A DNA stretch of 64,000 nt from Hepsetus odoe (Eukaryota; Chordata; Actinopteri; Characiformes; Hepsetidae): positions 21,736,739 to 21,800,738 of the forward strand of contig CM029367.1 in assembly GCA_017165825.1 (NCBI GenBank), given 5' to 3'. Of this stretch, positions 27,212 to 46,751 are shown one piece after another; position 1 is the stretch's first letter; the number at the start of each line of letters is the position of its first letter. The notes beneath the pieces are model-generated. The model ran no database searches. It was not told where the DNA came from and saw only the letters and a program-made list of their open reading frames with translations. The position numbers and the translations under genes were made by a program.

Positions 27212-29869
27212 TGTGAGTGTGATTATTAACATTATTTTTAAACAATGTGCATGATCTGAAAATGTATTGAACATAATTAAATGGAGTATAATTTGTAAAA
27301 CACCAGTATATTTAGCGCAAACACGTTGACCCGAAATCCGCCGATATAAAGGCATTTGGTAACAAAACTAAAATAGATATTGATGACTCTGCTAGTAATT
27401 CCAGAAGACGTTCATCACTAATAAAGCATGTCCAACAAAAATTCAGGGACTCTGTGTGCTTTGGAAGCAACTTTGTAAAATCTGTGGCTCACTGGTTAAC
27501 ATGGTGTTAATCCTCAAGAGTTGTTCAAGGTTTACTGCACAGAATAATTTCAGATTAGGGGGTGTTTTCTCATCCCTCAGTGACTAAACTGAAACCAAAT
27601 CCAATGAAAATAATCATTTGTGCAGCCAAAACTTACCCTTCCTTGTGTGTCAACCATCCATCCTGTTATTAGACTACTGGAGCAGTTATGCTTTTCTCCC
27701 CAAGGAAACCAACCATGCTCCCTGCCGATGTTTAATAGGAGAACAACGCATATACTGTTTTATTTAAATAGGATATCTTAGCTACATTACAGCTGAACTG
27801 AAAAATGAATGTTGTCCAATTATCAGCCATGTGGCGGTGCTGAAGTGCCATTTTCTACCACTCATACCTCTTCCACCACTCACGTGCTAAAGAAGGCAAC
27901 GAGAAAGGCATTTTATTTTGAGATAACCAGTGTTTCCCTTTGTTGTGACAGTTTTACCTCAGCTTGCCTCAAGGAATTAAGAATCAGTACAATGGTCAAC
28001 TTTGAAAAATGTAATCATATTTGAGACTATGTTGTGCTTTCAGTTTTTTGTGGAAGGATGAGTAAGTATTGTCTTCCTCTAAATTTCCATCTTCATAAAC
28101 ACATTTACTTGGATGCAGATATATGCTGAGCTTGTGTATGTTGGTCAAAAATGAACTGCAATATTGTTTCAAATGCTTGCAGCTTTGTAATACATTTATT
28201 GTGTGTTGTTCTGTTCAAAGCAGTTACCAACATCATAAAATAGACCTGGCATTCTGTTACAATGTTGTGACAAATTAAAGTCATACTCTAAGAAAATGTT
28301 TGTGCTTAATTAAATCAATTTTGAACTAAAGATATGTTTACATTTAGTCATTTAGAGAGTTTGATATTTGCCTTTTAATGAAATAGAATTTATTGGTTAT
28401 GGGTGAAAGTGTACTGCCAGGAATTAGCCACATACAGAGAAACGGGTGCAATTTACAAAGCAATTGTTATTTGAGGTGGGTTCTTTAACACATAATACCT
28501 CCTCAACATTTTAAGTTACAATTCTAGGAAACTCCAGATTTCAGCACCCACTGCTGCAGATGGTTTATCAGTATTTGGTATAAATGTTTATGAAATAAAT
28601 CATGTGTCCTCATGCCAGTTCCGCTTATTGTGCCTACTGTAAGCATTTGCGGGCAAATCTATTAACTAATATGTTAATATCTTATTAACCTACTTAAATA
28701 AACAAGACATATCTCTAACAAGATTCATCCTTTTCCCCAACATTTATGTTATTTAGCATGGCTGATTTAGCTATTGCATTTATAATACTGTCCTTTAAGC
28801 ATAGCAGCTGTTTATATTGAGCAGTATTAAATTTAGGCATATTAACCATCTGCCTTGTGTCTTGTGATACAGATGAAACACAGAAAAACTCATTTCAGTA
28901 TTGCCACAGACACCAAGGTAAGATATTGGGCTGGTAAAACTGATTAATATTTAAAGTATTTATTAACTTTGTTTGACCCTGTTTTCTTAGTCAAATGAGA
29001 TGTCCTGATCATTCTTACAACTCACTGAAATATGTTTTATTAATGTATATGCATTTCTACTTGAAGCCCAAGAATAGATTTTTTATGAATTTACTCACTT
29101 TTTGTTGGTTGTACTTCTTGCATTAGAAACTACTGTGGGGGATTTCTGAGTGACTCCTGTGGCCTTGCTAAGGCTGAAGAAGAGGTGAGCAGACTCCTCA
29201 TATCTGGAGGTCAACAGCTGCAAGACCTAGTTTGCTCTTTGTTCTGTGTAAAATGTTTAAAACCACATTTCTGTTACAGCTACTTTTAACCAGTGCCATG
29301 GACAGAAAATGTAGTCTTTAAATCTTTAATCTTCTGCCCCTCAATGAACCAGAGATAAGTGCCTTCCACTAAAAGCCCATCCTCATTACAAACTCTGCTT
29401 GGATGTTGATACTCACCTTTGGCATTTTTAGCTTAGTTTGTTCAGAAATGCTTTGCTGTCTGGCATCATTGCATAAAATAACAGGTCAAGAACTAACATA
29501 AGTATGCTGATCAAATTCGTACTCTTGCATTCTTGTCAGTGTTTGATATTTATTGTAGAACACCTCATGCTTCTTTCTCGATCGTGATCGCTGTGGAAAG
29601 CAGCTAGGCTTGGTCAAAGAGCCAAAGCATCTTTAATGGCTGTAATCAATAGTCACAGGAACAAATTCTGTTGTGGTTAATAAAGAAAATATTCTGAAAC
29701 ATATTACTGTTTCTTTTAAGTAGTTTGCATTGGTCATAAAGAACAAGAAAGTTTGATTCCGTTTTTCAAATTATGGAAGGATATTCATTTGTACTTGATT
29801 TGACTTTCAGTAATACAGACAAATCTAAAATGATAAAACAAATGAGAAAATTCAAATATTCACAGCTAA

Positions 29870-30105
29870 TGTGACGGTTATGGCGCTCTACTCTGACTGT
29901 TCCTCATTAGGACGTCAGGTGTGCCTCATTGTCTCAAGGCTTGAAAGTCCCACAGAGCAGATCGTCTGTCATTTGCTCACTATTTCTTACTCTCATGCTG
30001 TTAGTTGTTGTTTGTGAGTACAAGATTAGTGCTATGTTTAATAAAGTTAAGTTCCAGACTCCTGGCTATGCGTTTATGTCCAGTCAGCACCACCATAGTC
30101 TGACA
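29870..30105. mobile_element. Solo LTR (236 bp) with 5-bp target-site duplication
   Basis: The element begins TGTGACGGTT and ends AGTCTGACA, so it has the TG...CA termini of LTRs. It is flanked by a perfect 5-bp direct repeat GCTAA (29865-29869 and 30106-30110). An AATAAA signal lies inside at 30040-30045, about 60 bp before the end, the usual R-region arrangement, and suggests plus-strand orientation. No internal retroelement coding sequence adjoins it, so this is a solo LTR left by LTR-LTR recombination. The family (Gypsy-like or other) is not determined. Confidence 0.8.
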
Positions 30106-30110
30106 GCTAA

Positions 30111-33100
30111 AAATATAGACCAGATTCATTTTGTGTGGTCTGTGTGAATCCCAATTTTGTGCTTTACTGCCAAGTTAAAAAACCAAAAAAACAAAAAAAC
30201 AGCTATAATAATCTGACCTAAAATATGTAAACAGAAAACTGTAAACAGAAAAGTCACATAAATTAACATATTGTATAAGTTTTAAAAGACATTCTTTCCT
30301 GTAAATGTGTAAAGAAGTATGTTGTAGAAATGATTAACTATTCAGTGTAATAAAGTTTACGCATATCAGTAATTTTCTGAACTGCACAAAATTGCTTTTT
30401 CTTGCCTTCAAACATCAGTGCATACCAACCCATGCTGGCCTTGTGATGATGGATTGTCTGCAGTGATCTTTCTGCAGATCAGACATGCCCTATTTTTTAA
30501 TATAGATTGCAAAAAATTAAAAAAATGTCTACAAAGAACCAAAATGAAAAATATTTGTGTTTTAGTACATTTTTTATTAGTAATTGTAGAATGTTATGCA
30601 AAAACTCTAAAGTGTTATGCTTTGCTCTCTTGCCTTTAATGGAGTTATACATGCACATGATTCTGACTCATATCATTGTCTCATCAAAGGTTAATATCAT
30701 TGGGATATCCTGGTAAGCCATGATCTTAAATCAATGCCTAATATGGACTCCTGAAAGTGTGTGTTGTGGTGTCTTGTACCAACATGTTACCAGCAGGTCA
30801 TTTTTGTTCTGTAAGCAAAATGGATAAGTCTTCCATGAATAAGAGTAGTTTGTCCAGCATCTGGGGAAGATCTGGGGAATTTTAAGGCCAGATCAACCCC
30901 TTGAGCTTTGTTATGTTGTTCATGCCACAAGATTTTTGTAGTATTCCAGATTGAATTGGTCTACTATAAAAAGCTTCTGCTATAACTTTACCAATGACAT
31001 ATAAATTTTATTTCACATTTTATTTTTGACTGGTTTGGCCCAAGCTTTGGATAATTGTTTGACATATCTTGTCATGCTGTATGCCTTAAAAAAGGGCTTA
31101 ATGCCTTCATTGGACTATTCAAATTTTGAAGTAGATAGGGTCATTTTAACTAATGAAATGACTAAGCTCCACCCTAAAATGTGCTTTGAATTTAAAGTTA
31201 TTGTTTGGGAAACCCAGTAATTATTTCAAAAATAATTCTAGAGAAAACTGACAAAGATGACAAGTTGGCTTCCACACCCTTGGATGACTTTATTAAGCTA
31301 TAATTAAGTAAAAGGCACTTTCATTTCTTGGAGAAAAGAAAAACAGTTTAGACAGTTTATAACTGTTATTATAGAAGGTCAAATAATGATAGTTTGAATT
31401 GCATCAAATGTTAAAGATATACTTGATTGATCTATCAGGGTTCTGGGTTCAATGATATGTAAGAAAGTGAAGGTGGTACTGATGGGTTTTTTGTTTTTTG
31501 TTTGTTTTGGGGTTTTTTTGTTTGTTTGTTTTTGTTTTTTGGTTGTTGTTTTTTTGGGGGGGGGGGGGGGTCAGTATACAGATATTGTATACAGATAGTA
31601 TACAGATATTCTAGCATCAAGTAGCTATCAAGTAACATAAACACATAATCCCACCCCAGTTCCTGGAGACCTTAAAGAAACATCTGACACATCATTTAAG
31701 TTTTGAAACCACTGGCATTCATGTAGCTCTCCAGACTGCAATGTTGACTGCATACCCCCATAGTATATACTGCATACTCAGTGCTTGCAGTTTTTTTTAA
31801 TTGCCCAAAAGTGCTGTAAGCAATGTTCTTGTTAAAGAAAGGAGATAACACCCTCTTCCTACTCTTTATATTGTAGTCAGACACAGCATAAACAAAAAGC
31901 TTTATTTGCTAAACTAGTTAAAATAGTAAATAAGTAAGTAAATAAATACTAGAGTGGACTCTCCATCTCTCTGTGAATGTCATTGTGTGTCATTTTGAAC
32001 ATTCAGCACTATACAGTACACTGCAAAGAAATGCTTTTGCTGCATTTGAACCATACACACACAATCCAGCAGGGGGCAACCACATATCCAAGGACCCAAA
32101 GAGCTGTGCTGGGGATTATACATCGCTCAAGAATATCTCTGGGTAAACCTACTGGTGTTGGTTTCAAACCCAATTCATTCTGACCACTATATCACAAATG
32201 CTCCATTCACATTCATAGACAGATAGTTGGGCATTTACCTGGGAGTGTTGGCATAATGCATTTTGGAAGTTGCTGTCAACATCATTGAGGCATCAGTGAG
32301 AAGAAACACTCTAATGACTTGGTGGTTGTGATGACTGCATTTGTGCATTGCTACAGAATCAAACTGCTTCATCTAAAACACAGGTGCTTTTCAGGATTCA
32401 GGTCTAAAACGATTGATTTTGCAAAAGTTAACCAATGAAATGAGAAAATTGCTTAGGGCTGCATGATAAATTATATTTTTACTGTTGTCATGAATAAAGT
32501 TTCCACAATAAAGAATTCCACAATAAATAAAGTTCTGTGTTTCGCCACAGGTAAGCATGTTCTAAGCCTTAAGCTGGATCTTTAAAAGGGCAACATGAAG
32601 TTTGACCAAAAAATACAATTTATAGTTGCAAAAAACAATTCTTTCATCTAAATATCTAAATACATATGAGATTATTTGTTTTGTTTTACTGCAAAATGTT
32701 TCATGGTAACAGAGCTTTAATTGGTGGAACTCACTGTAGGAATGTGGGTAGTGTAGTTCTTTATAGAGTTCTTTGTGTAGTTCTTTATTTTGTGAAATTT
32801 ATATCAGAAGAGTGAAAGAGTGAAATTGATATAAAAAAACAGACTTTATTCTCAAATAAAACTTTTGTGAATTGTTTCTTCAGTTTTGAAACAGCCATCA
32901 AACCTTTCTTCTATTATTTTGTTATAGTTATTACAAACCAGTAAAGACCACAAAAATCATTCTGAAAAGCTGCTAACAGTTATCCTTCATAATCATTACT
33001 TTATGGCTCATCTACAGTTCTAATTAAATACATTTGTTTAGCAGCTGTGCCTATTGTATGGTGTTGTATGGTTGTTGTTTTTTTTATAGTTAATTGGAAA

Positions 33101-33880
33101 CTAATTATGGAACCATTTATGACCACTGGGTAGCTTTCAAATTTATTCACACAAAAAAATGAAAAATATTCCCAAGTACAATATAACTAGCAAAAATACA
33201 TTGAATGAACAATGACAATAGATGTCATGTTCTTTAATTAAAAAACACTAATTCCAGCATAGTAAGAGTTACAGTGGCGTCTCCTGTGACTAAAAACTGT
33301 GTTGCTGGATAGGGGTAAATTTAGTCCTATATTTAATTCCCTATGTGCAACACAGTGACATCTGCAACTGTCTTCCTCAGTCAGGTCCAAGACCTTAAGG
33401 GTACTTTTGTTGTCTCAACAGGCGTGTAAAATTAACTTTATCGTTGAGTGGCCAAAGATGTTTTGACAACAGAAGAAGAGAGAAACATGAAACACACATG
33501 CTACAGGCCTTGAATAAGGAATTCATATACATGAGCATTACAATATGTCCTAGAACATTCAGGCACACTAAATTAATGAGAAGAAGACCAAAAAGATTTG
33601 TTGTTTTATCTGAGCCTGTATGGAAGATATGAAAACCTTGAAAATCTGTTCATTGAATCTGAGAACGAAGAAACTGTAAAAGAGTATAACAGAATAGGGA
33701 TACACTTTTTGATAGTTTCTCTCATTGCAAAACAAATAAACTATCTCTGGCTGTATTTCAGCTGTGTTGAACCTGGACTTTCCTTTAGCTGGAAACAGAT
33801 CACACTCATGTAATTATTATATATTTTTTTATTATATTATATATGATATAATATATATAATATAATATATCTAATATATT
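30111..33880. other. BCL11A-PAPOLG intergenic region, part 2
   Basis: No gene recognised. It contains a G-rich/T-rich low-complexity patch (31488-31570, ending in a run of about 14 G), a decayed tRNA-derived SINE (31974-32190), and an AT-only segment with internal palindromes (33813-33900). Open frames of 60-73 codons here resemble no known protein. Confidence 0.5.
31974..32190 (-). mobile_element. Decayed tRNA-derived SINE
   Basis: On the minus strand it starts with a tRNA-like head: TATAGTGG as a partial A box and GGGTTTGAAACC as a B box. Its far end, starting near GTGAATGTCATTGTG on the plus strand and passing through a CCATACACACACAATCCAGC segment, resembles the two copies at 63532-63990. 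It is diverged, and its ends are approximate. Confidence 0.55.
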
Positions 33881-33900
33881 ATATTATATATATTATGTAG
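33813..33900. repeat. AT-only palindrome-rich segment
   Basis: Almost pure A/T with nested inverted repeats of TATATAATATAATATAT type. Confidence 0.75.
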
Positions 33901-34240
33901 AATTATATGGACTTTATCAATATGTGATTTTAAGTGAAGCTGAAAAATTGCACCAACATTTCTAGTTTCTTGTTTAAATATTAGAAAGTTAGTTTTCAGG
34001 TATTCATCTAGATATTCATCTTTCAGATACAGGCAGGTTGGGAGTATGAAATTCTGGACCATTTGGCTCTATAGACATGAGTAATTTTGTGTCATGTGGA
34101 TAGATCTGATAACAGATTTTATCATTTGTAATAATGTGACCTAATGGAAGCATGTATAAGGACATTAAAAGAGGGCCTAAAACTGAACCCTGTGGAACAC
34201 AGAGCGTTAGGCCTGCAAATACAGGTATGTGCAATGCTGT
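33900..34240 (-). pseudogene. LINE reverse-transcriptase fragment (dead)
   Basis: Minus-strand translation of about 34080-34240 reads VPQGSVLGPLLMSLYMLPLG, followed by a degraded catalytic region (YPHDT where YADDT is expected). This is the fingers/palm part of a non-LTR retrotransposon reverse transcriptase. Further on, in another frame, NFLIFKQETRNVG resembles the usual NFLKLNxxKTE motif. The catalytic aspartate pair is broken and the frame shifts, so it is a pseudogene. It is too short to name the clade. Confidence 0.7.
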
Positions 34241-34439
34241 ATAAAAAGAGAAAACTGTGGCGGTCATTAATATTGTAGTATGTGGGCAGCATAGGTGCAA
34301 TAATTGCACTTTAAGTCTGGGTAGTTTTGTTATATATCACATATGCTGAGCTACTACTTTTTAATGGTGGAACTTCTTACCAGAGGACAAATCCTCTCCA
34401 GGACTGACTGCCAGGGTTCTCTGATGAGAACCATCAAAA

Positions 34440-34774
34440 GGGGGTGTCCATGCAGTTGGAACAATATCCTGGAGTGGATTTGTACATTCTGGGCCTAAAA
34501 TCCCCATCATTTCAGACTGTTAAAGGGACATTCACTTTGAAAAGTGGAAAAAAAAAAAAAAAGGAACCAGGGGCGTTTCCAGCATGGCATCCGGGTGGGC
34601 TTTTCTTAGACGTCACCTCTGTCTACGCGCAGAGCCTGTCGGGACACTGTGGACCGGTGGGCGCCATATTGGAGTAAAACTATTGTTATAAAGAGGGACG
34701 AGGCTGCTGCTGCTGCTGAGTTTATGTTTCAAACTGCTGCCACCTAAAATATCAGCTCTTTTCTGCGAAGGGTC
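34440..34774 (+). promoter_or_regulatory. PAPOLG: PAPOLG promoter / 5' UTR
   Basis: Sequence just upstream of the PAPOLG ATG. GCGCCATATTGG near 34660-34672 contains GCCATATT, a good YY1-type motif of the kind often found at TATA-less housekeeping start sites. It is followed by a short CTG run near 34705-34717. No TATA box is seen at a fitting distance. The start of transcription is inferred to lie near 34660-34700. Confidence 0.45.
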
Positions 34775-41828
<7,054 letters not shown>

Positions 41829-42740
41829 CACTGAACTTCTCCACAGGTAATGCTGATTGTAGCTACCACTCCAGGTTTTTTCCTCTTTTTCAATTTACCC
41901 TCATTCAGACCGCTGTCTGCCCAGATCCAGACTATGGCCCGCAAGAGTGCTTTTAAATTGTGGCTGCCTCTGGTACATCTGATCATCTGGATGAAATTGT
42001 AAAACATTATCAGTGTAAAGTATAATAATAACTTTTTTTTTAAAAACCGCCTTAATGTGTCAAAATGCTTGCTAATTAAACACCTTTCTTAGAGTGTTTT
42101 CAAGCGTTACTTGTACAGTAGATGTAGTTTGTATATAATGTCTTTATTGTTAGTCTTTCTATATCATTCTAAAGTAGTTTTTACTAACAAAAAAGTATTT
42201 AAAAAAAAAAAAAAATATTGTTTGTTCCTGTAAAAAAAAGAATCCGTATTTTTGTTGTTTTTTTTTTTTTGTTTGTTTGTTTGTTTTTTGTTTTTTTTGT
42301 CCAAGTTTTTTCCTCCTCACAGTTTTTTGTTTTCACTGTATAGGTTCTGATATGGAGACTGAGGAGGGAGGGGGGTGGTGAGTGGACCTGCATTGTCATA
42401 ACCAGGACCCTTTTATTGATATTAACCCACTGACCCATTACAGATGTATTAACCTTATCTGCAACAAATTGAGGGCCATGCCATTGGGCATTGGGTACTG
42501 TAGGGCTGGGATTACCAAGCAGGTCATAAATAGACTTGTTTTGCTGGAATGGTTTATAGCTTTGCTGAATGACCTCAGAGTGTATTTAGTGTGTGCATGC
42601 ACGTGTGAGAACGATTGACAGATTTATTCCCTGAGTTTAGGGCTTCACCCCTGCGCCTCCCATGGAGGTTTCTTTGGCAGCATATTAATTTCAGTGAGAA
42701 CAAAGAGAGACGAATGGAACAATGTTACATTTCCTAACAA

Positions 42741-42774
<34 letters not shown>

Positions 42775-42860
42775 CCCCCCCCTCTTCCCCTTCTTTCTCT
42801 CCCCCACCTAGTTTTTTTTTTTCTTTCTTTAATAAACCACCTAGTTGGTGTAAAGAGAAG
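41829..42860 (+). terminator. PAPOLG: PAPOLG 3' UTR and candidate poly(A) signal
   Basis: No coding sequence follows the TAG at 41826-41828. The region is T-rich, with homopolymer runs at 42247-42300 and 42747-42773. The first canonical AATAAA I see is at 42831-42836, followed by GT-containing sequence. The signal assignment is tentative. Confidence 0.5.
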
Positions 42861-43038
42861 CATTTATATGTATTTCAAGAGAGGCTTACTATTCATTTTG
42901 GGGTTCATTAACCTTTTATTTATATTTGTTTATTTGTACCACATCAATTTTATAATGCAGGCATTGCAGTTCAATTTTTCTCCAGAACATCACTGAAACC
43001 ACTGTTTTGAATCTTCCTGTTAATTTTGCTTTAGGGAA

Positions 43039-43039
<1 letters not shown>

Positions 43040-43081
<42 letters not shown>

Positions 43082-43132
43082 CGCGCGTGCGTGCGTGTGC
43101 CTGCCTGCCTGCCTGCGTGCGTGTGTGTATAT
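43040..43132. repeat. (GT)n(GC)n(GCCT)n(GT)n repeat
   Basis: A GT run passes into a CG run, then four CTGC-type units, then a GT run. The first 60 bp strictly alternate purine and pyrimidine. Confidence 0.9.
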
Positions 43133-43778
43133 GTGAGAGAGAGAGAGCGGGATAGACATACTTGTCCAGGTTTTTTCTTTTTGTAGGGCAAAAAGTTGTA
43201 TTTCAACATGTATTTTTGTATGTAATGTATTCTGCCTCCTTTAAACTGAGCTCATAAAATTTCACAAAACCCCATCACGAGTACCTTGTCTTTACTGCCT
43301 GTCTAGCTGTTTATAGAGCTCTGTAAATTCCACTGTAGTGCACAGTGTAGCAGATTTCCCCAAAAGAAGTTTGGTGGAATAATCCTTTTCTCCTCCTGCT
43401 CTGTAAAGCGTGACGTGAGCAAACCTCAGGCGTGTTTAAGGAAGGAAGGAAAGCTGTACTCCACTAAACTGCCAACCTTGATACCAACTTTTTCAGCTGG
43501 ATGAGTTATTACAGCTGTGAAGTGTGGGGAAGTAAAAAGCACATTACATTGCGTGGTGTAACTGTTGTAATTACAATAAGAGTTCATGCTTTAATTTTGT
43601 GTTCAGCAACTTCTCTGCTTCCTTCCATTTTACACTTTGTCACTGTTTTTCTGGAGGGAAGTCATCAGAGGAACTAGTTCGGTCGAGCAAATTCACACTG
43701 CTGCGCTACACCAACATAAGCCTATAGCACACTTAAGGCTGTGCATTTTGAATTTTGATAGTCTCCTGAACCACCACA

Positions 43779-43824
<46 letters not shown>

Positions 43825-43899
43825 TGTCTGAACCAAACTTCCTTGTTCGTGTTTTCTGGGAGATTCCCATTCGTTCTGTAGGCGAGTGACATCACAAGG

Positions 43900-44490
43900 G
43901 GATTACCCTTTAAAAGACCACCCACTTATACCCTTCTCTGATCCAGTGTTAAAGTCTGCTGTGTAAAGCATAGAACCAGCGACTTTGACAAGGTCTATTG
44001 TGAACCAGCTCAAGGGCCATATAAACCCCAAGCCTGATTTGCATGGTGAGCAAAAGATAGTTCATCTGAGCTGATCATACAAGAACAATTGTAGCAAAAG
44101 TGTGAGCACCAGAACAAGACCATTCTTTTGCATTGTTTGGACCGTTTACTTAAGGAGGAGATTCCACCAGAGACAGTGTGATACACGGGCAATGTTCTGC
44201 TTGGAAACATGGCATTATTGGGGATGTCCTCTGATATGGAGAGCATAGCTAAACATTGATGCACATCAGTTATACACCTTCATGGCAGTGGTATTTTCAA
44301 ACAGCAGTGGACTCATTCAGTAGAATAAAACGCCTTGCCACATGCAAAAATTGTTCAGGAATGGTTTGAGAAACATGTAAAGAGTTCAAAGAGCACTTGG
44401 CACTTGAATTCACTAGTTAAATCTGATCAAGCATCTATGGGATGTGCTGGACAAACATAGCCCCATAGTCCACCTTAAAGGATTTAAAGG
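43900..44490 (+). mobile_element. Decayed Tc1/mariner-family transposon remnant
   Basis: The 44220-44490 segment matches, at nucleotide level, the 3' half of a Tc1/mariner-type transposase common in fish. Recognisable parts correspond to the DNAPCHTAKIVQEWFEEH region (ccttgccacatgcaaaaatt, then gttcaggaatggtttgag) and to the IEHLWDVLDK region (gagcatctrtgggatgtgct-like sequence near 44430-44450). Frameshifts and substitutions destroy the frame. The 5' limit is uncertain and I saw no clear terminal repeats. Confidence 0.7.
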
Positions 44491-45124
44491 ATATTCATGT
44501 GCATATAATAACGTACATATTTAAATATTTACATGTAAAATTACCATTTTAGCAGACAATTCTAATTACAGTGACAGTCTCCTTAGAGCAACATATGGTT
44601 AAGGGTCTGGCTCAGGAAACCTGCGGGGTATATATATCAAATCTACATTCTACATTTATATAAAATATAATCCACATCCAAAAGGAAGAACAAATTCAGT
44701 GCAAAATAAGCATAAAATGTACATTTACATAAAACCGTTTTCAAACATGTTGAAATCAGTATTTCAAGCTTTTTTCTTTTTTTTTTATCTAAAAGATGAG
44801 AGAGAAACCAGGCCACATTCTTGCTTCTGGAAACATCCACGGGTGTTTCTATCCATTCCTCCACTGACAGAAGCAAACTCAACTTTGTAGGGCTGAAAGG
44901 ATGTGGCAGATAGAAACACACCATAGAGGAGAATGGAGGAAAACACCTCCACTGGACATATCAGATTTTTGGACTGATGAGTAAAAATTGACTTTGGGAA
45001 GTGTTAGAATATATATATATATATGGATTTATGAAATGTGGGTGTGGCTGTCCCTGGCGCGCTTGTAGCCGCTCCTCTGCGTGTGACTGGATGAAAGGTG
45101 GAGGGGAGGAGCTTTAGGACGGAG

Positions 45125-45138
45125 GGGGGAATTCCCCC
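45125..45138. promoter_or_regulatory. REL: Perfect palindromic NF-kappaB site upstream of REL
   Basis: GGGGGAATTCCCCC is a 14-bp perfect palindrome 114 bp upstream of the REL ATG. It satisfies the NF-kappaB consensus GGGRNNYYCC and the c-Rel-preferred form NGGRNWTTCC. Autoregulation of c-rel through kappaB sites is established in birds and mammals, so feedback control of this gene by its own product is the likely role (inference). Confidence 0.75.
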
Positions 45139-45184
45139 AAGCCCCTCACGTCTGGAGTAACGCTTCACTCATTCACTTCAGAGC

Positions 45185-45227
45185 TCACACACACACGCAC
45201 GCGCGCGCGCGAGCGCACACACACACT
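45185..45227. repeat. CA/CG alternating repeat in REL 5' UTR/promoter
   Basis: An imperfect (CA)n(CG)n(CA)n tract lies 25-67 bp before the REL ATG. Alternating CG/CA tracts can adopt Z-DNA. Confidence 0.8.
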
Positions 45228-45251
45228 GACTGGTGAAGGGTGTCCTCCAGA

Positions 45252-46702
45252 ATGGATGGTGAGTACCAGTGTTTAATTCATTCTCTTTTCCTTCTCCTCC
45301 CAGTCCTTTCTTTTCGAACTGAAGACAGAGCGCGGGGGCTGGTGAGTGATTAATTTCAAGCCAAATGACATTACAGCTCCCAGATCTCTGTCTGATCTAA
45401 CCGACTGGAGCCCCTCTGTTTTGTACTTGGTTCCAGTAATTGGTTATAGTCCCTTGCCCTGACTTGAAGAACCTGTTCATCCGTTCACATAAGGAGTGTT
45501 TGCTCATTGTTTATCAATAGGGGGAAGTTAAATGTGTTTTATTTTCATATTTCTGGGGATGAAATTAGGTTCCCTTGTAAAAGAATATATATTTAATGGT
45601 AGAAAGAACAATTAGAGTGAGATCCATGTACATCTGCACCAGGAAATCAAAATGAGGAACCAGTGCTGGTTTAGATTTCAAGTTCCTATTAGCAGCTCTC
45701 TCAGCAAATGTCTTGATTTTTGCACTTGTTTGTTCAACCTATTGACTTCCTGACCTGTTTCTTCTTTTCTCTGCACAGCTCACTTTCCTACACTGAACAG
45801 TAAGTTCACACCCCACTTCTCTGCCAAATACAAAGCTTTTCCCCAAAACCAACATTGTCTACAGCTAACTGTTCATAGCTGCCTTTATAGCTCTTTTTGA
45901 CTACTTCCCTCTTTGTGTGTGTGTGCGTGTGTGTGTGTGTGTCTGTGTGTGTGTGTGTGTGAGAGAGATATGGGTGGATTGCTGAGTTTGAGTTTGTAGA
46001 GTGACATTGGCTTCCTGTGTGTTGCAGAGCAGGTAGAAATGAGTGAGGTCAGGCTCTGTGGAGTCACTGCTCTACATCACGTACAGTCTCTGGGAGAGCT
46101 GAACAGGAGCGGGTCCTCCATGCCGATCAAATGCTACTCAGCTCAAGAGCGCAGTCTTCTATTTGACTTAGTATGTCTTGCTTAAGAAAAAGAAACCTGT
46201 TATTACAGAGAGACTGTTCCTTGAGATTAGTGTGATCAGATCAATAGACCTAGAACCTTGATACCTCCACACAGCTGTGTCAGAGCAGGTGTGTGAAGAA
46301 GGTCTGGTAATCCTAATCTGCCTTTGTGGTCCACAGTGGTCGACTGATGCTGTGACAACTGTAGAGCAGGTGTTGCAGGTGGGGGGAAATGATTTGCTGT
46401 GCATCAGAAGTTTCAGAGTGAAAGCTGTGGTCTACAGATGTTTAGATGTTTCAGCTGTCCATCTTATGACCTTGGGGTTCTTGTACCAAGTCTGTCTGCT
46501 TTCTGGCTTAGTGCTTGCTTTAAACTGGTTCGCTTTACATACTGGATGTGTTGAAAAATGTAAATGGTTTGGTATGGGGTCTTAATGATGCAAAATGTTG
46601 CCATCAATACTCACCATCTTACCATCTCTCCCTCTCTCCCTTTCTCTTTCTCTCTCTCTCTCTGTCTCTCTCTGTCTCTCTCTCTCTGTCTCTCTCTGTC
46701 TC

Positions 46703-46751
<49 letters not shown>

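Larger units (their letters stand above)
23401..29860. other. BCL11A-PAPOLG intergenic region, part 1
   Basis: No gene recognised. 23400-27250 holds scattered GT/CA/GA runs (24870-24925, 24991-25021, 27169-27208), an ATT array (26158-26196) and a 70-bp AT palindrome (26300-26369). From about 27400 onward microsatellites almost vanish, and the sequence becomes unique-looking and AT-rich, as expected of a conserved non-coding or gene-desert segment next to a developmental regulator. The 28300-29250 stretch is the best candidate for conserved non-coding elements, by character only. Confidence 0.5.
42861..45120. other. PAPOLG-REL intergenic spacer
   Basis: No gene. It contains an alternating purine-pyrimidine repeat (43040-43132), a run of about 40 T at 43784-43822, a dead Tc1/mariner-type transposase (43900-44490), and unassigned AT-rich sequence up to the REL promoter. 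Confidence 0.6.

Noticed and set aside
46027..46182. Possible alternative REL exon following TTGCAG, open for about 51 codons in phase with exon 2
   Set aside because: It has no Rel homology, ends in a stop, and direct splicing of 45799 to 46765 gives the expected protein. It could still be a poison exon, but there is no positive evidence.
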